Shown: in pieces, positions 62,301 through 64,000 of the stretch
How positions within the stretch are numbered: the stretch's first letter is position 1
How the letters are laid out: every line of letters begins with the position of its first letter
From: Gerris lacustris
Taxonomy: Eukaryota; Arthropoda; Insecta; Hemiptera; Gerridae
Assembly (NCBI GenBank): GCA_951217055.1
Contig: OX578284.1
Location: 28,608,187 to 28,672,186 of the forward strand
Direction: 5' to 3'
DNA: 64,000 nt
Made by a program: the position numbers and the translations under genes
The notes under the pieces: generated by a model
Seen by the model: only the letters and a program-made list of their open reading frames with translations
Databases searched by the model: none
Told to the model about the DNA's origin: nothing

Positions 62301-62743
62301 AAAATTGTATGCGGTGCTTTCAGTAAAAAATTCAACTTAGAGCTGAAGAAGAAAAAATAAATTAATAGGCTTTCTTGAATTTGAATGTAAACACAGCTGC
62401 TCAGATAGGAAAGGGATTCCATTAAATCATACGGATCCATCTCTACAAGTACTGTCCTGTCCAAAATGTATTTATTTCAGGGAAGCAGCCCCCCTCCTTC
62501 TTTCCATGAACTCTCTTTAGACTAGGACTATTGAAAACTCGGATTATCGGAGCTTGAAATATCGATACTCTACTGCACATAAAAAAAAGAAAATAAATCT
62601 GTTTAATTTACTTATAATTTGATTGCGGAGAATCGGCAGAAGGTATCAATTCAGCAGAATGTCTGTTGGAAGAGTTCCATTCCGATAAATCACCCTCTAC
62701 TGGTAAACTCAACTCTGAACTGGCACTAGGCAGTGAACTTTGC
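33975..62743 (-). CDS. tweek: tweek / BLTP1 (KIAA1109) bridge-like lipid transfer protein, C-terminal 1117 residues in 20 exons (5' end outside window)
   Basis: Reading the minus strand, 20 exons with GT donors and AG acceptors join without a phase conflict and end at a TGA at 33975-33977. The product matches the C-terminal part of the KIAA1109/tweek family (FSA_C region). Recognisable blocks are FAWMTLQSIPEE near fragment residue 225, FKYDMRRLTEILAFPKAWYR near 430, QIFVHGDLGWD and SLACFHGINFKSKSWALF in the middle, and YGVDYILQKLGF then IPKWMQRGFMDPLDK just before the end. Family members are very large (over 4,000 residues) rod-shaped lipid-transfer proteins at membrane contact sites; fly tweek acts in synaptic vesicle endocytosis and phosphoinositide control. 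That function is family knowledge, not visible here. The first exon seen begins with one base of a split codon, so upstream exons lie past 64000. No stop or frameshift was found in any exon, so the gene looks intact. Exon coordinates are in the three block entries. Confidence 0.95.
34498..34640. repeat. Repeat fragment with poly(C) run
   Basis: TACAGGGTGGTCCAAAAGTC is followed by a 16-nt C run (34522-34537) and CTTAACTTTTGAACGGTTTG. The start resembles the common TACAGGGTG...AAAAGT ends of invertebrate transposons, but no partner end was found. Confidence 0.4.
36270..36560 (+). repeat. Dispersed repeat C, copy 1 (carries a hAT MITE)
   Basis: AATGGCATATTTACAGAGTG, TTTATTGATTCCAAAGGAAA and CAGGACCTTAAGAAGGAAC parallel AATGGCATATTTGTTGAGTA, TTTACTGATACAAAATAAAA and CAGGACCTTAAGAAAGTTC at 38385-38575. 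The hAT MITE 36366-36469 splits this copy only. Confidence 0.6.
36366..36469. mobile_element. hAT MITE (104 bp)
   Basis: Ends CAGTGGTTCTTAACCTTTT and GGTTAAGAACCACTG are inverted repeats. The flanking 8-mers CTCTACAG (36358-36365) and CTTTACAG (36470-36477) differ at one base. CAGTGGTTCT ends are typical of Charlie-like hAT elements. It lies in a tweek intron. Confidence 0.9.
37395..38116. repeat. Near-perfect ~720-bp palindrome (foldback element) in a tweek intron
   Basis: GTAAACTTAGGATTTCTCCT at 37398 is mirrored by its complement ending at 38113. The arms stay almost identical for about 350 bp up to GTTACATTTTTACACA / TGTGTTAAAAATGTAAC around a loop of about 8 nt near 37760. The flanks share the direct repeat ATGACATTTTACTT (about 37355-37368 and 38120-38133). 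On the left it is separated from the palindrome by about 27 bp. The right end is 30 bp from the tweek donor site at 38146. No open frame fits inside. Confidence 0.93.
38385..39010. repeat. Dispersed repeat C, copy 2, with a diverged duplication around a G27 tract
   Basis: The left part (38385-38575) matches 36270-36560. Further on, 38600-38715 and 38890-38995 resemble each other (TTAGGC, CAAACCACTTCACAC / CCAGCCACTTCACAC, GCCGAAG). Between them lies an uninterrupted run of 27 G (38744-38770). A B-box-like GAGTTCAAACC at 38655 suggests a SINE ancestry, which is unproven. Confidence 0.5.
41330..41626. mobile_element. hAT MITE (297 bp)
   Basis: TIRs TAGGGTTGGGACATCGAT and ATCGATGTCCCAACCCTA lie inside a perfect 8-bp target duplication, GAGTGGAA (41322-41329, 41627-41634). 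The interior is full of CATCGATGT repeats and holds a poly(A) run (41402-41422). No transposase. Sits in a tweek intron. Confidence 0.93.
43766..43996. repeat. ~230-bp foldback element
   Basis: Arms TAATGGTGTAGATGTGG... and ...CCCACATCTACACCATTA pair almost throughout, including GGGTAATAAAACGATGTGG and GGTTTAAAATTTACGAATGG. Both arms end inward in the recurrent GCTATATTTTGCCCC-hairpin-GGGCATAGACG motif. Spacer about 45 bp. Confidence 0.88.
44650..44692. repeat. Perfect 43-nt palindrome
   Basis: Two 19-nt arms, TCACTTTTACTTTATGGCA and its exact complement, around a CTATA loop. Related CATAAAGTAA pieces follow at 44730. Intronic; possibly the core of a small foldback element. Confidence 0.85.
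45592..45837 (+). pseudogene. Tigger/pogo transposase DNA-binding fragment
   Basis: The frame encodes VERYGNRAAGKEFSISECKV, then RHWRNEKHELF and GPKKGRHPAVDEAVLNFV, the helix-turn-helix (psq/Brinker-like) part of pogo-group transposases and the start of a CENP-B-type domain. It stops soon after MYVSTKIP; the DDE catalytic domain is absent. Confidence 0.75.
46785..47100. repeat. Dispersed repeat A, copy 2, inside a Tigger-like element
   Basis: Same family as 28158-28440. This copy contains a local expansion of the GTGACGGTGATTTT segment (about 46983-47035), repeated about four times with variation. It lies between the Tigger ends at 45129 and 47430. Confidence 0.85.
48051..49169 (+). CDS. Nested intronic single-exon gene: putative C2-like (DUF4497/MAP10-like) N-terminal domain plus Met/Gln-rich repeat tail, 372 aa
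   Basis: An uninterrupted reading frame lies wholly inside a tweek intron on the opposite strand. The ATG at 48051 has a good context (AAGATGG) and an in-frame start near the only plausible 5' end. Residues 1-195 form a compact, Cys-containing region. LFLFEFLVHSV at about 8-18, SGKSCLFSL at 72-80 and LRLTCFGTAIVTEF at about 159-172 resemble, from memory, the N-terminal C2-like domain of MAP10-type proteins; this is a tentative assignment. Residues 196-225 are a charged, polar linker. From about residue 226 the protein is almost only Met, Gln, Pro and Gly: seven copies of MGMQQPQ (21-nt units), then six of MPMMQPGQ (24-nt units). No signal peptide or membrane segment is seen. The lack of introns suggests a retrocopy or a testis-type intronless gene. 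The repeats keep the frame open in several antisense frames, which is an artefact of composition. The function is unknown. Confidence 0.75.
   Translation: MGDELHKLFLFEFLVHSVTFSNSTLKLDMEFLKKLGPTCVQFKAKNLPSLKVSEIDFCAKDAFNCNLVKFKSGKSCLFSLGNSTINDCEIKGDVTVKRPLPPGCKSNSYCVGKSPVYLNNKFVKVLNSIGDAPASNCMKVCLDLKNSINETVGTARLLLRLTCFGTAIVTEFQKTADDSKGFLFKGDKIVPFEPELSNYGPRKESRFSNQQQGDGRGRVSQSYAGMQQQPPMIMPGQMPQMQQQQMGMQQPQMGMQQPQMGMQQPQMGMQQPQMGMQQPQMGMQQPQMGMQQPQMGMPQEQMSMMQQGQMPMMQPGQMPMMQPGQMPMMQPGQMPMMQPGQMPMMQPGQMPMMQPGQMPMPPGQIQMGYPCS
48783..49147 (+). repeat. Coding tandem repeats: 21-nt units (x7) then 24-nt units (x6)
   Basis: Inside the nested intronic gene, a 21-nt unit (CAAATGGGAATGCAACAACC + T) repeats seven times almost perfectly. 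It changes to a 24-nt unit encoding MPMMQPGQ, repeated six times, ending in a shorter MPMPPGQ variant. Unit length is always a multiple of three, so copy-number change would not shift the frame. The near identity of the 21-nt copies points to recent expansion or homogenisation. Confidence 0.9.
49790..49935 (+). repeat. Possible SINE fragment (B-box-like)
   Basis: GGGTCAAATCCCAG at 49824 resembles a Pol III B box. The body GGTGAGACATGTTTAACGCA resembles no named family. No A box was placed. Intronic. Confidence 0.3.
49956..51642 (-). CDS. tweek: tweek/BLTP1 exon block 2 (3 exons)
   Basis: Exons 51554-51642, 51088-51223 and 49956-50113. The first is short and poorly conserved. The second encodes PPAWETLVLFAVHFKRLNVH and ends in a Met/Asn-rich MNMGNVMGNVM segment. 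The third encodes GRLSIGSCGHKNMYVGLGLA followed by GGIVGGTIDLSNIDTF, which is typical of this part of the family. Phases (leftover 1, 2, 1) join block 1 to block 3. The intron between 49956 and 44372 is the largest seen in the gene. It holds a complete opposite-strand gene (48051-49169) and a Tigger-like transposon. Confidence 0.93.
50392..50540 (+). repeat. tRNA-derived SINE with imperfect tail repeats
   Basis: TGGTGCAATGGTTAGCA (A box) and GTGGTTCGAAACT (B box) are spaced as in a tRNA. A tail of three GAGAAAGATTTTT... units of about 30 nt follows (50453-50520). Acceptor-stem ends do not pair, so it is not a functional tRNA. A further B-box-like GGTTCAAATCCCAGG lies at 50898. Confidence 0.55.
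52418..53908 (+). mobile_element. hAT transposon, decayed but with intact ends
   Basis: TIRs CAGAGACGGG...ATTATAAACGTCATAGTCAT and GTCATAACCCCGTTCATAG...CTCTG lie within a perfect 8-bp target duplication, GTTATAAG (52410-52417, 53909-53916). Further inverted GTCATAAAA repeats occur inside both ends. The element keeps pieces of a transposase (53031-53376 and 53487-53582). Length 1491 bp, about half of an autonomous element. Confidence 0.93.
53031..53582 (+). pseudogene. hAT transposase remnants (BED-type N-terminus and dimerisation C-terminus)
   Basis: The ATG at 53031 opens a short frame with KREWVSEKGGLFF. A shift leads into FFCKPCDEQV, a likely BED-finger Cys pair. A middle piece encodes LNYINDNFGTFPDIIEVCKN. 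At 53487-53582 the frame reads KFAPTSSADVERSLSKFKIL, the hAT dimerisation signature, to a stop. Frameshifts and loss of the catalytic core make it inactive. Confidence 0.75.
54549..62743 (-). CDS. tweek: tweek/BLTP1 exon block 1 (8 exons)
   Basis: Exons in transcript order: 62612-62743, 60881-61099, 59373-59553, 57956-58220, 57285-57480, 56824-56945, 56197-56340, 54549-54723. Phases join exactly (leftover bases 2, 2, 0, 1, 2, 1, 1, 2). The first two exons encode a serine-rich linker and a VDFELDVKVLIKSGKCVLHT segment. The third ends in VFYIPGLDVK and the fourth starts VHYESK, a conserved junction. The fourth holds a Thr/Gly/Pro-rich low-complexity stretch before the conserved FAWMTLQSIPEE block. 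The sixth ends in SDFSLYIFHPYGG. The eighth carries FKYDMRRLTEILAFPKAWYR. Donors are GTAAAT, GTTTGT, GTAAAA, GTGAGT, GTGCGT, GTTTGC, GTAAGA and GTGAGT. Boundaries were set by reading frame and consensus, not by transcript data. Confidence 0.93.
54931..54956. repeat. Poly(T) tract next to a low-copy repeat
   Basis: A run of about 26 T directly follows CAAGATGGTGGACTAGGTA. With the preceding CATTCACGTTTATTTTGGAT segment it may be a retroelement edge. No further assignment. Confidence 0.4.
55145..55390 (-). repeat. tRNA-derived SINE
   Basis: On the minus strand, GGCGTGGTCAATTGTAGG (A-box-like, about 55354-55372) and GGGTTCAATTCCCGG (B box, about 55294-55308) are followed by a non-tRNA body ending near CCCGGG...GCCCCCGGAAT. 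GC-rich against its intron. Confidence 0.6.
57035..57130 (-). repeat. Repeat fragment with GACAGATAGACAC motif
   Basis: TGGCAAGTTTCGTCAAAATT followed by GGCCCAGTAGTTTAGGC and GACGACAGATAGACAC is the kind of motif shared by many arthropod retroelement tails. It is short and incomplete. Confidence 0.35.
58625..58978. mobile_element. Tigger/pogo MITE (354 bp)
   Basis: CAGTAGAACCTCG and AAGGTTCTACTG ends with TA duplications (58623-58624, 58979-58980). The interior repeats variations of GTTATCGAGGTT many times, a common feature of this family. No transposase frame. Confidence 0.88.
59047..59065 (+). repeat. 19-nt G run
   Basis: An uninterrupted G tract in a tweek intron, similar to the 27-nt G run at 38744-38770. 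On the gene's coding strand both read as C runs. Confidence 0.9.
60055..60540 (+). repeat. Dispersed repeat B, copy 2
   Basis: Same family and orientation as 31336-31790. Near its end TTACTGTCTCGCTTCGCTCG and CGACAGTAAATGTAATTGCC form a local inverted repeat (about 60440-60510) with the GCTTCGCTCG core. It lies in a tweek intron. Confidence 0.85.
61193..61995. mobile_element. Tigger-like DNA element (803 bp)
   Basis: Ends CAGTACAGTCTCGTTTATCC and GGATTAGCGAGACTCTACTG are inverted repeats bounded by TA (61191-61192, 61996-61997). TCCGGAC repeats occur near both ends. The interior holds no convincing transposase. Its right end matches the solitary fragment at 30547-30616. Confidence 0.85.
61998..62578. 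mobile_element. Older Tigger-like element abutting the previous one
   Basis: TAATCCGAGTTGG near the left end is answered by AACTCGGATTATCGGAG and GATACTCTACTGCAC on the right. The ends are diverged. Interior frames have no recognisable transposase. Confidence 0.5.
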
Positions 62744-63192
62744 CTGGAAAAAATCATAGAAATATTAATATTGCATATTTACATCAAAAATACAAACAAA
62801 GAGTAATAAAAAAAAATAAAAAAAATAAAAACAAATCCACATAAAATGCATAAATTTAAAACAGGAAAAATAATCACACAAAATAAAAATTAACAAAATT
62901 GAGAGTTATACTGTACAGTAACTATCTTTAAATAATTGCAACTATATAGGTCTAAAATTAAAAGAAATCTTAAAATTAGACCAAAGGCATATAATTAGAA
63001 TTTGTTTAAGTATTATTATTTTTTTTTTGTATTTTTCAAATTAATTCAGTAGATAATTGGTTGATTTTGCTTAATATTACCTAGAATACGCCTCAAAGTG
63101 AGGATTTTATGGATACAGTCTGAATTATAGATAAGGAAAGTCTAAAAAGAAAATGTGTTTTCTAGTTTCTTTTAATTTTCCCTTTTATATCA

Positions 63193-63462
63193 TCTAATAT
63201 TCTGGTGGTCGTTAAGGTTTAGTAATAAACTTGATAACGTTTACTTCATTAACATGATCTGGCTATATTTTGCCTCTCTCCGAGGCATATAAGTGCCTGG
63301 AATATCATTTATTAGTATATGTAAATGTAAGTAGATTGTAAATAATTTGTACTAGTAAATGATGTTTAAGGCACGTCTATGCTTCGGAGAGAGGCAAAAT
63401 TGCATCAATGAAGTAAACATTTTTTAAGTTACAACCCTTAACGACTCCCACCAGAACATTAG
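63193..63462. repeat. ~270-bp foldback element
   Basis: Ends CTAATATTCTGGTGGTCGTT and its diverged complement ending at 63462. Inner arms TTTACTTCATTAACATGAT / GCATCAATGAAGTAAAC and GCCTCTCTCCGAGGCATA / TATGCTTCGGAGAGAGGC carry the recurrent hairpin motif. Central spacer about 70 bp. Confidence 0.85.
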
Positions 63463-64000
63463 AAAATGTGTTTACTACTTAATGCCAAATAATAATTGGA
63501 CAATAAACACAACATAATAGGTAGCTACTACACACATACAAAATTGCAACATGACTTCAATACTTTAATAGAATACACACTGAAATTCTCTCATTTCAGG
63601 ACAATTTACAAATAAGGTTCACAGTTGGGTGGGTCACAAACACATAAGGAAACAAAAAGGAAAATATTTATACACACTAAAACTCTAATTTTTATTTGCA
63701 CTTTGAAACAAGTGAGAGTGATTTTAAGTGCAAAATGCATTAGATAGAGTCTGAAATATTAATTAGAATGATTAATATGTTATGTTACATCTTAGAATAC
63801 TGTATAATACATCTTAAATGTCAATAGAGTGTATATGAAAATTTATATTTCATAAAATAAAAAAACCATAACACATGAAATGTTTAGTGAATTACTAGCC
63901 TTATGCCCTCTTTAGAGGCCCTAAAATATGAATAATGGTCCAAATATTACAAAAAAGGACAAAACTTAATTTGTGGCCTTTCTGTGAGTTTCTTTTTAAA
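63463..64000. other. AT-rich tweek intron, nothing else seen
   Basis: No exon-like frame with splice sites was found between the first recognised exon (62743) and the window end. Confidence 0.4.

Noticed and set aside
62159..62464. Open frames on both strands at 62159-62464
   Set aside because: Located between diverged Tigger-like ends; sequence is low complexity at one end and has no transposase signature.

Overview
This is nuclear DNA from an AT-rich, intron-bearing animal, most likely an arthropod and probably an insect. The evidence is a multi-exon host gene with GT-AG introns on the minus strand, recognisable as the 3' part of tweek/BLTP1 (KIAA1109). The mobile elements also fit: RNase H-bearing and RTE-type LINEs, BEL/Pao, Copia and CsRn1-type Gypsy LTR elements, hAT and pogo/Tigger elements, and tRNA-derived SINEs. 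The species cannot be named from this window.

Layout. 1-1480: 3' end of a decayed non-LTR element. 1480-8650: a degenerate (GATACG/GATACT)n satellite that changes orientation at about 4880. A roughly 1.7 kb block spanning the flip and a unique flank is duplicated in tandem, followed by three 286-bp units. 8700-12812: foldback DNA, including a 570-bp palindrome and a two-orientation array of about 124-bp units within a 1.17-kb duplication. 12813-18741: a broken BEL/Pao element interrupted by a Copia element, 14100-17083, with a perfect 5-bp target duplication. 18886-19225: LINE (RTE) tail. 19932-24093: a complete Gypsy element of the CsRn1 type with identical LTRs and a textbook -1 frameshift heptamer. 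24600-28030: a decayed THAP/DDE transposase, a hAT MITE and a second RTE tail. 28.1-34 kb: AT-rich intergenic DNA with dispersed repeats.

33975-62743 (minus): twenty consecutive coding exons of tweek/BLTP1 whose phases all join. They encode the C-terminal 1117 residues including the stop-proximal end; the 5' part of the gene lies beyond 64000. The introns are full of mobile DNA: a 720-bp near-perfect palindrome, hAT and Tigger elements with intact target duplications, tRNA-like SINEs and foldback repeats. One intron holds an intact single-exon gene on the opposite strand (48051-49169) with a putative C2-like N-terminal domain and a Met/Gln-rich tandem-repeat tail.

No operon, CRISPR array or bacterial feature is present. 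The least explained signals are the head-to-head satellite, a hairpin motif recurring with compensating stem changes in several unrelated repeats, and the nested intronic gene.
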